Shown: positions 8,895 to 17,852 of the stretch, one piece after another
Numbering within the stretch: the stretch's first letter is position 1
Layout of the letters: each line of letters opens with the position of its first letter
Origin: an uncultured Litoreibacter sp.
GTDB taxonomy: Bacteria; Pseudomonadota; Alphaproteobacteria; Rhodobacterales; Rhodobacteraceae
DNA length: 64,000 bases
Assembly: GCA_938030665.1 (NCBI GenBank)
Contig: CALHHY010000141.1
Location: 1 to 64,000, forward strand
Direction: 5' to 3'
Position numbers and translations under genes: made by a program
The notes under the pieces: model-generated
What the model was told of the DNA's origin: nothing
What the model saw: only the letters and a program-made list of their open reading frames with translations
Database searches by the model: none

Positions 8895-10105
8895 GCCTCG
8901 CCCCACCCCGCACCAAACAGCTCGTCGGTGACCGATGAAAGCGCCAGCGCCGCCGCGCCGCGCGCCCAGACAAAGCCACCCCAGACATTGATGTCGATTT
9001 CAGCCCCCGGTCGGCCACGGTCCAGCGTCAGTTCGCCCATCTCGGACAAGACTTCTTCGGCGTATAGGTAGTCATATCGCATCCGCTCGCCGGACAGGAT
9101 GATCAGGTCGGGGTCAAACAGATGCACCACATTACTGAGCGCCACAGACAAGTAGCGGCCCGCGCGGCGGAAGATGGTGCGGGCGCGTTGGTTGCCGGCT
9201 TTTGCCTGCTCGTACAGGGTTTCAAGCATCATATCGACGGGGCCGAACGGTTCCGACTTCATGTCAAGCGCGATGCGGGCCTCGCGTACAAGCGCGTAGT
9301 CGGCCAGGTAAGCCTCCAGACAGCCCCGGTTGCCGCAGCGGCAGAGCGCGCCGTCCAGTTGCACCTTGGTGTGGCCAAGCTCCAACCCTAGCCCCCCCGA
9401 ACCACGATAGAGCCTGTTGTCGAGGACCAGCCCCATGCCCACGCCGTATTCAATGGTGACTACCGCGAAGGAGGTTTTGCTACGCCCGGCCCCGAACCAC
9501 AACTCCGCTAGGGTCAGCATATTGGCATCGTTGTCGATGAAAACAGGCAGGCCTATTTCTGCCCGCAACAACTCGCCCAAAGCGACGTTCCGTTCCCGAA
9601 GCAGCGGCGACCAGGGCACCGCCCCGGTCTGGTGATCGATGATACCCGCAAGCCCGACCCCCACGGCAGATATATCCGTCCGCGCTTTTCCTGCGGCGTC
9701 CAGCAATTGGATCATCAACCTGCCCGCCTCGGCGGCAAGCTCCGCTGGGTCGTGGGTTTGTGAGGCGGCGGCCCGGTCCGCTTCTGCCAGAACGTCGCCC
9801 GCAAAGTTCAACAGCACCGCGGAATGGCGGAAGTCGCCCAGTTTGATGCCCACCACATGCCCGGCCCCCGGCGCGATCTGCAGAGCGACCGGGGGGCGGC
9901 CCCTTGCGCTGGCTTCATGCGCGGTATCGGCCTCCGCGACCAGCCCGGCCTGGATAAGCTCTGAGGTAAGCTGCGTTACCGAGCCCGGCGATATGCCCAG
10001 ATGTTTTGCAAGATCAACGCGGGGGGTCTGGCCTGCGGCGCGTACCCTCTCGAATATCTGCTGACGCAAGGGTTTTGCCAGCCCGCTTGCCGCTGCCGGC
10101 AGCAT
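8891..10105 (-). CDS. xylR: ROK-family transcriptional regulator, probable xylose repressor (XylR/NagC type)
   Basis: An N-terminal winged helix-turn-helix (RVDLAKHLGISPGSVTQLTSELI) is followed by a ROK sugar-kinase-like domain with the zinc motif CRCGNRGCLEAY. The ROK ATP/sugar segment GVGLAGIIDHQTG is present. It is divergent from xylF, so it most likely represses xylFHGBA until sugar binds. The start is uncertain: ATG 10105 is chosen because the HTH begins soon after it, but in-frame GTG 10183 and TTG 10204 would extend the protein. A 17-bp palindrome sits in front of xylF (10331-10347) as a candidate operator. The ligand xylose is inferred from neighbours only. Confidence 0.82.
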   Translation of the reverse strand: MLPAAASGLAKPLRQQIFERVRAAGQTPRVDLAKHLGISPGSVTQLTSELIQAGLVAEADTAHEASARGRPPVALQIAPGAGHVVGIKLGDFRHSAVLLNFAGDVLAEADRAAASQTHDPAELAAEAGRLMIQLLDAAGKARTDISAVGVGLAGIIDHQTGAVPWSPLLRERNVALGELLRAEIGLPVFIDNDANMLTLAELWFGAGRSKTSFAVVTIEYGVGMGLVLDNRLYRGSGGLGLELGHTKVQLDGALCRCGNRGCLEAYLADYALVREARIALDMKSEPFGPVDMMLETLYEQAKAGNQRARTIFRRAGRYLSVALSNVVHLFDPDLIILSGERMRYDYLYAEEVLSEMGELTLDRGRPGAEIDINVWGGFVWARGAAALALSSVTDELFGAGWGEA

Positions 10106-10330
10106 CGGGCCGCACCCCTGTGGCACCTCTGACCCCGGCGCCTCATTGGCTGACCTTCCTATTTCGATACTTTCCTTCAGCACACGAAATATATCCTCTA
10201 ACAATCCGCCTGGCCGGCCTGCAGCAACGCCTATGAGGGCCTAATAGCACCCAAGCAAGCCACTTTATTTCGACATACTCGCCGAAAACGACCGATAGTG
10301 ATCGCGACCATGGGCATATTTTCTTTTCCC

Positions 10331-10347
10331 GTCAAATTAAATTTGAC
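10331..10347. promoter_or_regulatory. Candidate XylR operator: 17-bp dyad overlapping a -35 box
   Basis: GTCAAATTAAATTTGAC has perfect 7-bp arms (GTCAAAT/ATTTGAC) around a 3-bp centre. Its right arm overlaps TTGACA (10343-10348), a consensus -35 element, with an AT-rich segment downstream about 100 bp before the xylF start. An operator over the -35 box would fit repression by the divergently encoded ROK regulator. Binding is inferred, not shown. Confidence 0.55.
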
Positions 10348-10448
10348 AGCTGAATTAATTGTGGCATTTTGTGCAGGCATCGAATCAAGTCGAGGCTGCG
10401 TGCGCCTGGAGAGTGAGCCAAGCCGCGTATCATCTTAGGGAGGATATC

Positions 10449-11483
10449 ATGCGTAAAGCATTGACCGTAGCCGCGATTGCCGTCGCGGGTTTTACCACAA
10501 CTGCCGCCCTGGCAGACGGCCACGCCAAAACGGTTGGCGTCAGCTGGTCCAACTTTCAGGAAGAGCGCTGGAAAACCGACGAAGCCGCCATCAAGGCCGC
10601 CCTGGACGCCGCTGGCGCGAACTATATTTCTGCTGACGCACAGTCTTCTGCGTCCAAGCAGCTTGCCGATGTTGAAAGCCTGATTGCTCAGGGCGTTGAC
10701 GCGCTGATCATCCTGGCCCAGGACAGCGCCGCCATCGGCCCGGCTGTCGACGCTGCTGCAGACGAAGGCATCCCGGTTGTGGGCTATGACCGCCTGATCG
10801 AGGACGCGCGCGCCTTCTACCTGACCTTCGACAATGTCGAAGTTGGCCGCATGCAGGCCCGCGCCGTTCTGGCAGCCCAGCCGAAGGGCAACTATGTCAT
10901 GATCAAAGGCTCCCCAACTGACCCGAACGCTGACTTCCTGCGCGGCGGCCAGCAGGAAGTGCTGCAAGCGGCGATTGACGCGGGCGACATCACCATCGTG
11001 GGCGAAGCCTACACGGATGGCTGGCTGCCTGCCAACGCACAGCGCAACATGGAGCAGATCCTGACCGCTCAAGACAACAAGGTCGATGCGGTTGTGGCCT
11101 CCAATGACGGCACCGCTGGCGGTGTTGTGGCCGCGCTGACCGCGCAAGGCATGGACGGCATCCCGGTATCGGGTCAGGACGGCGACCACGCTGCACTGAA
11201 CCGCGTGGCCTCTGGCACCCAAACGGTCTCCGTCTGGAAAGACGCCCGTGAGCTGGGCAAAGCGGCTGGCGAGATCGCTGTGGCCCTTGCCAACGGCACT
11301 GCTGCAGCCGACGTGGCAAACGCGCAATCGTGGACCTCCCCCGCCGGGACCGAGATGACGGCCGTCTTCCTGAATCCTGTCCCTGTGACCAAGGACAACC
11401 TGTCGGCTGTTGTCGACGCGGGTTGGATTGCCCAGGACAAGCTGTGCCAAGGCGTCAGCGGTGGCCCTGCGCCCTGTAACTAA
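10449..11483 (+). CDS. xylF: D-xylose ABC transporter, periplasmic substrate-binding protein
   Basis: This is a periplasmic sugar-binding protein of the ribose/xylose (type I) family. A signal peptide ends at ALADG. VGVSWSNFQEERWKTD near the N-terminus, the VDALIILAQDS stretch and PVVGYDRLI are typical of XylF. The start is fixed by a strong ribosome site (GGGAGG, 10438-10443) 5 bases before ATG 10449; the frame is open upstream but that part is not coding-like. It is followed by a hairpin and then xylH. Sugar specificity is supported by xylA and xylB in the same cluster. Confidence 0.94.
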   Translation: MRKALTVAAIAVAGFTTTAALADGHAKTVGVSWSNFQEERWKTDEAAIKAALDAAGANYISADAQSSASKQLADVESLIAQGVDALIILAQDSAAIGPAVDAAADEGIPVVGYDRLIEDARAFYLTFDNVEVGRMQARAVLAAQPKGNYVMIKGSPTDPNADFLRGGQQEVLQAAIDAGDITIVGEAYTDGWLPANAQRNMEQILTAQDNKVDAVVASNDGTAGGVVAALTAQGMDGIPVSGQDGDHAALNRVASGTQTVSVWKDARELGKAAGEIAVALANGTAAADVANAQSWTSPAGTEMTAVFLNPVPVTKDNLSAVVDAGWIAQDKLCQGVSGGPAPCN

Positions 11484-11508
11484 GCATTGAGCTAAGTTCA
11501 TAAAATCC

Positions 11509-11540
11509 GGAACGCCGCGCCCCTTCGCGCGTGGCGTTCC
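11509..11540 (+). terminator. xylF-xylH intergenic hairpin (mRNA-stabilising or attenuating)
   Basis: GGAACGCC (11509-11516) plus GCGC pairs with GCGC and GGCGTTCC (11533-11540) around a CCCTTC loop with a 2-nt bulge. No T-run follows, so it is not a classical terminator. Its place between the binding-protein gene and the permease gene fits the known scheme in which a hairpin protects the abundant binding-protein message. Confidence 0.6.
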
Positions 11541-11651
11541 CACCCTCACCCCCTGCCACACCGTTTTAAGCCTGCCGCAGCCCCGCTGACCCCCACGCCG
11601 ACAGACGGAGGGTCACGCCAATGGGCTGCCGCCAAGCCGGGAATTCGCGTC

Positions 11652-12947
11652 ATGTCCGACACCACGCAAAGCACCGCAGCCCCGACCAAGCGCAACTTCT
11701 TTCAGACGCTGGAGATCGACACCCGCCTTCTGGGCATGATTGGCGCCTTTGTGCTTGTCTGTCTGGTCTTCAACATGATGACCGATGGCCGTTTCCTGAC
11801 CCCGCGAAACATCTTCAACCTGACGATTCAGACCGTCTCTGTCGCCATCATGGCCACGGGCATGGTTTTCATCATCGTCACCCGCCACATTGATCTGGCC
11901 TGCGGCGCGCTGCTGGCGACCTGCTCCGCCCTTATGGCGATGACCCAGACGCTTTACCTGCCCGGCTGGGTCGGGCTGCCCCTCGGCCACCCGGCCATCC
12001 CCTACATCGCCATCGCCGTTGGTCTGATCGCGGGCACAGGCATCGGCGCGTTTCAAGGTTATCTGGTGGGTTACCTGACCATTCCGGCCTTTATCGTGAC
12101 GCTTGGTGGGCTGCTCGTCTGGCGCAATGTCGGCTGGTACCTGACCGATGGCGCCACCATTGGCCCGCTTGATGCGACTTTCATGCAGCTGGGCGGCATC
12201 AACGGCACACTCGGCGAGTTCTGGAGCTGGGTTCTGGGATTCATTGCCGTGATCGCGGCGCTCTGGGCCTTGTTTGCCGCCCGCCGCAACAAGATTGCGC
12301 ATGACTTCCCGGTCAAACCTGCCTGGGCGGAGGCCGCGAATGCGGCGATAATCGCGGGCGGTATTCTGGGCTTCATTGGCATCCTGAACGCCTATGAAAT
12401 CCCCCAAGGCCGGCTGAAGCGCCTGTTCGAGGCCGCGGGCCAGGAAGTGCCAGAGGGCTACACCGCCTCTTACGGGTTGCCCTTCTCCGTCCTGCTGTTG
12501 ATCGCCGTGGCGATCGGCATGACAGTCATCGCCAAGAAAACCCGGTTGGGCCGCTACATCTTTGCCACCGGCGGCAACCCTGACGCGGCGGAGCTTTCAG
12601 GCATCAATACAAGGCTGCTGACGGTCAAGGTCTTTGCCCTCATGGGGGCGCTTTGTGCGCTGTCCGCGGTTGTGGCCTCCGCCCGTCTGACGAACCATTC
12701 CAACGATATCGGCACGCTGGACGAGCTGCGCGTCATCGCGGCCGCGGTCATCGGGGGCACAGCGCTGTCAGGGGGTATCGGCACGATCCACGGTGCGATC
12801 CTTGGTGCGCTGATTATGCAGTCGCTGCAATCGGGCATGGCCATGGTCGGCGTCGACGCGCCGCTGCAAAATATGGTCGTTGGCACGGTGCTGGTGCTGG
12901 CCGTTCTCATCGACATCATCTACCGCAAACGCACAGGAGCCAAGTGA
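11652..12947 (+). CDS. xylH: D-xylose ABC transporter, permease
   Basis: This is the membrane subunit of the xylose importer (ribose/xylose/arabinose permease family). The 431-aa product has many hydrophobic segments, an N-terminal cytoplasmic arm, and family motifs such as ATGMVFIIVTRHIDLACGALLA, GYLTIPAFIVTLGGLLVWR and the late IAAAVIGGTALSGGIGTIHGA loop. The extended central loop (about residues 210-260) is typical of XylH compared with shorter RbsC permeases. The stop overlaps the start of the ATPase gene (ATGA at about 12945), indicating translational coupling. Confidence 0.94.
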   Translation: MSDTTQSTAAPTKRNFFQTLEIDTRLLGMIGAFVLVCLVFNMMTDGRFLTPRNIFNLTIQTVSVAIMATGMVFIIVTRHIDLACGALLATCSALMAMTQTLYLPGWVGLPLGHPAIPYIAIAVGLIAGTGIGAFQGYLVGYLTIPAFIVTLGGLLVWRNVGWYLTDGATIGPLDATFMQLGGINGTLGEFWSWVLGFIAVIAALWALFAARRNKIAHDFPVKPAWAEAANAAIIAGGILGFIGILNAYEIPQGRLKRLFEAAGQEVPEGYTASYGLPFSVLLLIAVAIGMTVIAKKTRLGRYIFATGGNPDAAELSGINTRLLTVKVFALMGALCALSAVVASARLTNHSNDIGTLDELRVIAAAVIGGTALSGGIGTIHGAILGALIMQSLQSGMAMVGVDAPLQNMVVGTVLVLAVLIDIIYRKRTGAK

Positions 12948-13699
12948 TGGACACGCCCCTTGTCGACCTTCGCAATATCTCGATCTCCTTTGGTGGCGTG
13001 CGCGCTGTTGATAATGTCTCGCTTGATCTGCATGCGGGCGAGGTGGTCGGGCTTCTGGGCCATAATGGTGCCGGCAAGTCCACGCTGATCAAGATCCTCT
13101 CAGGCGCCTATCAAAAGGACAGCGGCGAGATCTGGATCGAAGGCAAACAGGCCGAGATCAACTCCCCCCGCGATGCCCGCCGCCACAACATCGAGACGAT
13201 CTACCAGACGCTGGCGCTGGCCGACAATCTCGACGCGTCCTCCAACCTGTTTTTGGGCCGCGAATTGACGACCCCGCTTGGCTTCGTCGATGACGCCAAG
13301 ATGGAGGCCGAAACCGCCCGGATCATGGCCCGGCTCAACCCCAATTTCAAAAAACTGAAAGAGCCCGTATCAGCCCTGTCAGGCGGCCAGCGCCAATCGG
13401 TGGCGATCGCGCGGGCCGTCTATTTCAACGCCAAGATCCTGATCATGGATGAGCCCACAGCAGCGCTTGGCGTGCACGAAACCAAGATGGTCGCCGACCT
13501 GATCCAAGAGCTGAAATCGCAAGGGCTGGGCATCTTTTTGATCAGCCACGACACGCGCGAAATGCTGGAGCTTTGCGACCGGGTCTCGGTGATGAAAAAC
13601 GGCGCGCTGGTCGGCACCGAGCGGGTTGAGGACGTGACCGAGGATGACATCCTGTCGATGATCATCATGGGAAAAAACCCGAAACGCGACGCGGCATGA
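12947..13699 (+). CDS. xylG: Sugar ABC transporter ATP-binding protein, single-domain XylG/FrcA type
   Basis: This is the ATPase subunit of the xylose importer. Walker A is GHNGAGKST, the signature is LSGGQRQSVAIAR, Walker B is ILIMDEPTAALG, and the H-loop is in LISHDTREM. It has one ABC domain (250 aa), whereas enterobacterial XylG is a tandem two-domain protein of roughly twice this size, so this one must work as a homodimer. ATG 12947 overlaps the xylH stop. The frame is open far upstream, but that part overlaps xylH and is not real. Confidence 0.92.
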   Translation: MDTPLVDLRNISISFGGVRAVDNVSLDLHAGEVVGLLGHNGAGKSTLIKILSGAYQKDSGEIWIEGKQAEINSPRDARRHNIETIYQTLALADNLDASSNLFLGRELTTPLGFVDDAKMEAETARIMARLNPNFKKLKEPVSALSGGQRQSVAIARAVYFNAKILIMDEPTAALGVHETKMVADLIQELKSQGLGIFLISHDTREMLELCDRVSVMKNGALVGTERVEDVTEDDILSMIIMGKNPKRDAA

Positions 13700-13839
13700 T
13701 TATTTCATTGCTTCAAAAATATCCCGTGGGGCGACCGTCGGGAGCGGGGCAGAGCCCCAAAGCCTGCGTGGCGAACGCAAAACATCGTGGGCCGAAGGCA
13801 CATTTTGGCCGCGCGCGGTCGCGGTAGGATCAGAACCCC
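13700..13839. repeat. G-rich intergenic element with GGGGC/GCCCC hairpin
   Basis: The xylG-xylB gap contains CGTGGGGCGACCGTC followed by GGGGCAGAGCCCC, a 5-bp stem with a 3-nt loop. Elements with this kind of consecutive G-rich blocks ending in GGGGCAGAGCCCC recur at gene ends in Rhodobacteraceae, in my recollection. Within this window I see only this copy, so the repeat status is a guess. Confidence 0.3.
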
Positions 13840-15276
13840 ATGTATCTTGGCATTGATCTCGGCACCTCCTCGGTAAAAGCGCTGCTTATCGACGCGGACC
13901 AGCAGCAAGTGACTGAGGCCCGCGCGCCACTCACGGTCGACCGGCCCCATCCCGGCTGGTCGGAACAGGCTCCGGCAAGCTGGCTTGTTGCCACCCATGC
14001 CGCCATCGACGCGCTCCGCGCCAAGGCGGACCTCTCCGCGGTGCGGGCCATCGGGCTATCGGGCCACATGCATGGCGCGACTCTGATCGACAAAGCAGGC
14101 GATGTGCTGCGCCCTTGCATCTTGTGGAATGACACCCGCGCCCATGCTGAAGCCGCGCTTATGGACAGTGACCCGGCGTTCCGAAAAATCACCGGCAATA
14201 TCGTGTTCCCCGGCTTCACCGCGCCGAAACTGGCCTGGGTGCAAGCCCATGAACGCCAGATTTTCGACCGCATCGCCAAGGTGCTTCTGCCCAAGGATTA
14301 CCTTCGTTTCTGGCTCACGGGCGACGCGGTGTCTGAGATGTCGGATGCGGCAGGCACCTCTTGGCTGGATGTGGGCCAACGCGACTGGTCTGCGGAGTTG
14401 CTGGCCAAAACCGGCCTCGCCGCCGATCAGATGCCCCGTCTGGTTGAGGGCACCGCAGCAGCGGCCGGTCTGCGCCCGGAACTTGCCCGCAAATGGGGCA
14501 TGAAGGCAGATATCCCCGTGGCCGGCGGCGGCGGCGATAATGCGGCCACAGCCATCGGCATGGGGGTTACGCAGCCCGGTCAGGCCTTTGTCTCCCTCGG
14601 CACGTCCGGCGTGCTCTTTGCGGCCACGCCCAGCTATGCCCCCGCGCCTGAGACGGCGGTTCACACCTTCTGCCACGCCCTGCCCAAAACCTGGCATCAA
14701 ATGGGGGTGATCCTGTCCGCCACGGACTCGCTGGAGTGGTACGCGCGGCTGACCGGTGCCACGGCTGCGGATTTGACCGGCGCGCTTGGCACACTCCAAA
14801 CACCGGGTCGCGCGATGTTTCTGCCCTATCTGGGCGGCGAACGGACGCCACATAACGACGCCCAGATCCGCGGCGCCATGATTGGCCTGGAACATGGCAC
14901 CGACCGCGACGCCGGCACCCGCGCCGTGCTGGAAGGCGTGGCCTTCGCGCTGAAAGACAGCGCCGACGCATTGGCAGGGACCGGCACAAGGATCGACACG
15001 CTGCTTGCCGCAGGCGGCGGCTCCGCCTCCCGCCATTGGTTAGAGATCATGGCCACCGCGCTTGGCCAACCGATCTCGATCCCTGTTTCTGGCGATTTCG
15101 GCGCGGCTTTCGGTGCTGCTCGTCTTGGAATGATGGCGGCCACGGGCGATCTTACCCTTGCCACCCCGCCAAGCCTGGCCGCCACCATCGACCCCGACAC
15201 CGCGCTGCAACCCGCCTTCGCGGAGGCGCACCACCGCTACAAAGAAACGTACACTGCCCTCAGGAGCCTCTCATGA
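13840..15276 (+). CDS. xylB: Xylulokinase
   Basis: A FGGY-family kinase that phosphorylates D-xylulose to xylulose 5-phosphate. The N-terminal ATP-fold signature [15 protein letters not shown] and the substrate segment [13 protein letters not shown] are those of XylB, and the second half has [13 protein letters not shown] and the [19 protein letters not shown]-type signature. The length (478 aa) is standard. The start codon has an AGGA sequence about 9 bases upstream. The stop overlaps the xylA start (ATGA). Confidence 0.95.
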   Translation: MYLGIDLGTSSVKALLIDADQQQVTEARAPLTVDRPHPGWSEQAPASWLVATHAAIDALRAKADLSAVRAIGLSGHMHGATLIDKAGDVLRPCILWNDTRAHAEAALMDSDPAFRKITGNIVFPGFTAPKLAWVQAHERQIFDRIAKVLLPKDYLRFWLTGDAVSEMSDAAGTSWLDVGQRDWSAELLAKTGLAADQMPRLVEGTAAAAGLRPELARKWGMKADIPVAGGGGDNAATAIGMGVTQPGQAFVSLGTSGVLFAATPSYAPAPETAVHTFCHALPKTWHQMGVILSATDSLEWYARLTGATAADLTGALGTLQTPGRAMFLPYLGGERTPHNDAQIRGAMIGLEHGTDRDAGTRAVLEGVAFALKDSADALAGTGTRIDTLLAAGGGSASRHWLEIMATALGQPISIPVSGDFGAAFGAARLGMMAATGDLTLATPPSLAATIDPDTALQPAFAEAHHRYKETYTALRSLS

Positions 15277-16565
15277 CCGACTTTTTCGCAGGCATCGCCA
15301 AAGCCCAATTTCAGGGTGAGGGCAGCACCGACCCATTTGCCTTCCGCCACTACAACCCCGATGAGCTGGTCATGGGCAAACGCATGGAGGACCACCTGCG
15401 GTTCGCCTGCGCCTATTGGCACAGCTTTGCCTGGCCCGGCGGCGACCCTTTCGGCGGCCAGACTTTTGAGCGCCCCTGGTTTGGCGACACAATGGCGCTG
15501 GCCAAGATGAAAGCCGACGTCGCCTTCGAGATGTTCGATATCCTGGGTGTCCCCTATTACTGCTTTCACGACGCCGATATCCGGCCTGAAGGCGCCGATT
15601 TCGCACAAAATACCCGCAACCTCGAAGAGATGGTCGATTATCTCGGCCAGAAGATGGAGGCCGGCGGCCCGAAACTGCTTTGGGGCACCGCCAACCTGTT
15701 TTCGCACCGCCGCTTCATGGCTGGTGCCGCGACCAACCCCGACCCTGACGTTTTCGCCTTCTCCGCAGCGACGGTCAAAACCTGCATTGATGCCACGCAA
15801 AAGCTGGGCGGTGAAAACTATGTGCTTTGGGGCGGGCGCGAGGGGTATGAAACCCTGCTGAACACTGATCTCAGGCGCGAACGCCAGCAGGCGGGGCGCT
15901 TCTTGCAAATGGTCGTCGACTACAAGCACAAGATCGGCTTCAAGGGCGCAATCCTGATCGAGCCCAAACCGCAGGAACCCACCAAGCACCAATATGACTA
16001 CGACGTCGCCACCGTATACGGCTTCCTCAGGGAGTTCGGGCTGGAAACCGAGGTTCAGATGAATATCGAACAAGGCCACGCCATCCTCGCCGGCCACAGT
16101 TTCGAGCATGAGCTGGCCATGGCCGCGAGCCTGGGTATTTTCGGCTCCATCGACATGAACCGCAATGACTACCAGTCGGGCTGGGACACGGACCAGTTCC
16201 CCAATAACACGCCAGAGGCCGCGCTAGCTTACTACGAGGTGCTGAAGGCAGGCGGTTTCACGACAGGCGGCACCAATTTTGACGCCAAGCTGCGGCGGCA
16301 ATCTTTGGACCCCGAGGATCTGATCGCGGCCCATATCGGCGGGATGGATGTCTGCGCGCGGGGCTTGAAAGCTGCGGCCGCCATGTTGGAAGACGGGACG
16401 CTCGAAACACGGCGCGTGGAACGCTATGCGGGCTGGGAAAGCTCTGACCTTCTGGACAGCGATCTGGAGGCCATCGCCACCAAAGTTGAGTCCGAAAACA
16501 TCAATCCCGCCCCGCGTTCAGGCAAGCAGGAAGTGCTCGAAAATCTCGTAAATCGCTTTACGTAA
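15273..16565 (+). CDS. xylA: Xylose isomerase
   Basis: Converts D-xylose to D-xylulose; a TIM-barrel enzyme with two divalent metals. Metal and substrate motifs seen are [36 protein letters not shown] and HIGGMD. The 430-aa product from ATG 15273 matches the class II (long) isomerases. The frame is open to 15036 inside xylB but the ATGA overlap and the conserved N-terminus ([15 protein letters not shown]) fix the start. Confidence 0.96.
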   Translation: MTDFFAGIAKAQFQGEGSTDPFAFRHYNPDELVMGKRMEDHLRFACAYWHSFAWPGGDPFGGQTFERPWFGDTMALAKMKADVAFEMFDILGVPYYCFHDADIRPEGADFAQNTRNLEEMVDYLGQKMEAGGPKLLWGTANLFSHRRFMAGAATNPDPDVFAFSAATVKTCIDATQKLGGENYVLWGGREGYETLLNTDLRRERQQAGRFLQMVVDYKHKIGFKGAILIEPKPQEPTKHQYDYDVATVYGFLREFGLETEVQMNIEQGHAILAGHSFEHELAMAASLGIFGSIDMNRNDYQSGWDTDQFPNNTPEAALAYYEVLKAGGFTTGGTNFDAKLRRQSLDPEDLIAAHIGGMDVCARGLKAAAAMLEDGTLETRRVERYAGWESSDLLDSDLEAIATKVESENINPAPRSGKQEVLENLVNRFT

Positions 16566-16611
16566 CCGGTTTCGGTCTTCCAGTCGCGAAGGTGACCTGT
16601 AATAAACGGGC

Positions 16612-17850
16612 ATGACCGACACGATTGCCGACCTGCGCGCCGAAGCGCGCCGTCTTTTTGACATTGCCATTGCCGCCGCCGACCCTGGGGCGGCGCTTAG
16701 GCGCAAGTTTCGAGCGCCACAACCGGGTGCAGATGGGCGCGTGATCGTCGTGGCCATCGGCAAGGCCGCCTGCCCCATGCTGGCAGAGGCGCTCGCGCTG
16801 CTGAAAAGCACGTGGTCCGGGCCTGTCACCGCTTTCGGCATCACCAATTACGAGAACGCGGTCGAGATACCGGGGGCTGAGATCCGTGCCGCAGGCCACC
16901 CCGTCCCGGATGCAAATGGACACGCCGCAGCGCAGGCACTGGCGCAGCTGATTGGGTCGGCCCGCGCTCAGGACCGGGTGGTTGCGCTGATCTCCGGGGG
17001 CGGCTCCGCGCTCGCCCCCTTACCCGTCCCCGGCGTCACGCTGGCGCAGAAGGCGCGGGTCAACGAAGTCCTGCTTGGCGCCGGTTTCGACATCGCGCAG
17101 ATGAACCTGATCCGCCAGCAACTGAGCCAGCTAAAAGGCGGCGGGCTGCTGCGTCACGCGGCCCCCGCCCCGGTGGAGGCCTACATTCTGTCCGACGTGG
17201 TGGGCGATGACCTGCGGGTGATTGCGAGCGGCCCAACAGTTGCCCCGATTGGCACAAAAGCGGACGCCCGGGCCTTGTTAGAGCCTGTTTGGGCGTCCCT
17301 CCCCGCTTCCGTCACCGCGCATCTTTCGACGGCGGATAGCCCGTCACGTCTGCCCGAGGCGCAAAACCATCTGATCTGTTCGAACCGGATTAGCCTGAAC
17401 GCTGTGGCCGCCGCCCATCCCGGTGCGCGCATCATAGATGACCGGCTGGAGGGCAATGTGGCTGAGGTTGCTCCAAAGCTGGCCGCGATACTCAATGATG
17501 CCCCCTCCGGCGCGGCGCTATTGTTTGGGGGGGAAACGACGGTCACCCTGACCGGCACGGGCAAAGGCGGCCGCAATCAGGATCTCGCGTTACGCATGGC
17601 GCTGGCCGACATCCCCGGCGCGTGGGTGTTTCTGTCAGGCGGCACGGATGGCCGCGACGGCCCAACAGATGCGGCAGGTGGGTTGGTGGATGCCGGCACG
17701 GCGCAGCGGATCCGCGAAGCCGGCCATGACGGCGGGGCGCTGCTGGCCAATAACGACGCCTATCCGGCGCTTGGCGCGGCGGGTGATTTGGTGATGACCG
17801 GCGGGACAGGGACCAATGTGGCCGATGTTCAGATCATGCTGAAGGCCTAG
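16612..17850 (+). CDS. Glycerate 2-kinase type protein (MOFRL/DUF4147 family)
   Basis: This is a glycerate kinase of the TtuD/GckA family, which phosphorylates D-glycerate. Recognisable segments are VVAIGKAACPMLAEA, ALISGGGSALAPLPVPGVTL, LSQLKGGGLLRHAAPAPV and the C-terminal GGRNQDLALRMAL with FLSGGTDGRDGPTDAAGG (MOFRL domain). The length (412 aa) is normal. It lies 46 bp after xylA on the same strand and could be read with the xylose genes. It converges on the next gene, with 2 bp between stop codons. Confidence 0.9.
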   Translation: MTDTIADLRAEARRLFDIAIAAADPGAALRRKFRAPQPGADGRVIVVAIGKAACPMLAEALALLKSTWSGPVTAFGITNYENAVEIPGAEIRAAGHPVPDANGHAAAQALAQLIGSARAQDRVVALISGGGSALAPLPVPGVTLAQKARVNEVLLGAGFDIAQMNLIRQQLSQLKGGGLLRHAAPAPVEAYILSDVVGDDLRVIASGPTVAPIGTKADARALLEPVWASLPASVTAHLSTADSPSRLPEAQNHLICSNRISLNAVAAAHPGARIIDDRLEGNVAEVAPKLAAILNDAPSGAALLFGGETTVTLTGTGKGGRNQDLALRMALADIPGAWVFLSGGTDGRDGPTDAAGGLVDAGTAQRIREAGHDGGALLANNDAYPALGAAGDLVMTGGTGTNVADVQIMLKA

Positions 17851-17852
17851 GG

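Noticed and set aside
10332-11561. Long 409-codon minus-strand frame over xylF
   Set aside because: It is a mirror of the xylF coding strand caused by high-GC third positions; xylF has a strong ribosome site, signal peptide and clear family motifs.
14056-15036. Long minus-strand frame over xylB
   Set aside because: Shadow of the xylulokinase gene; the product is low in recognisable motifs.
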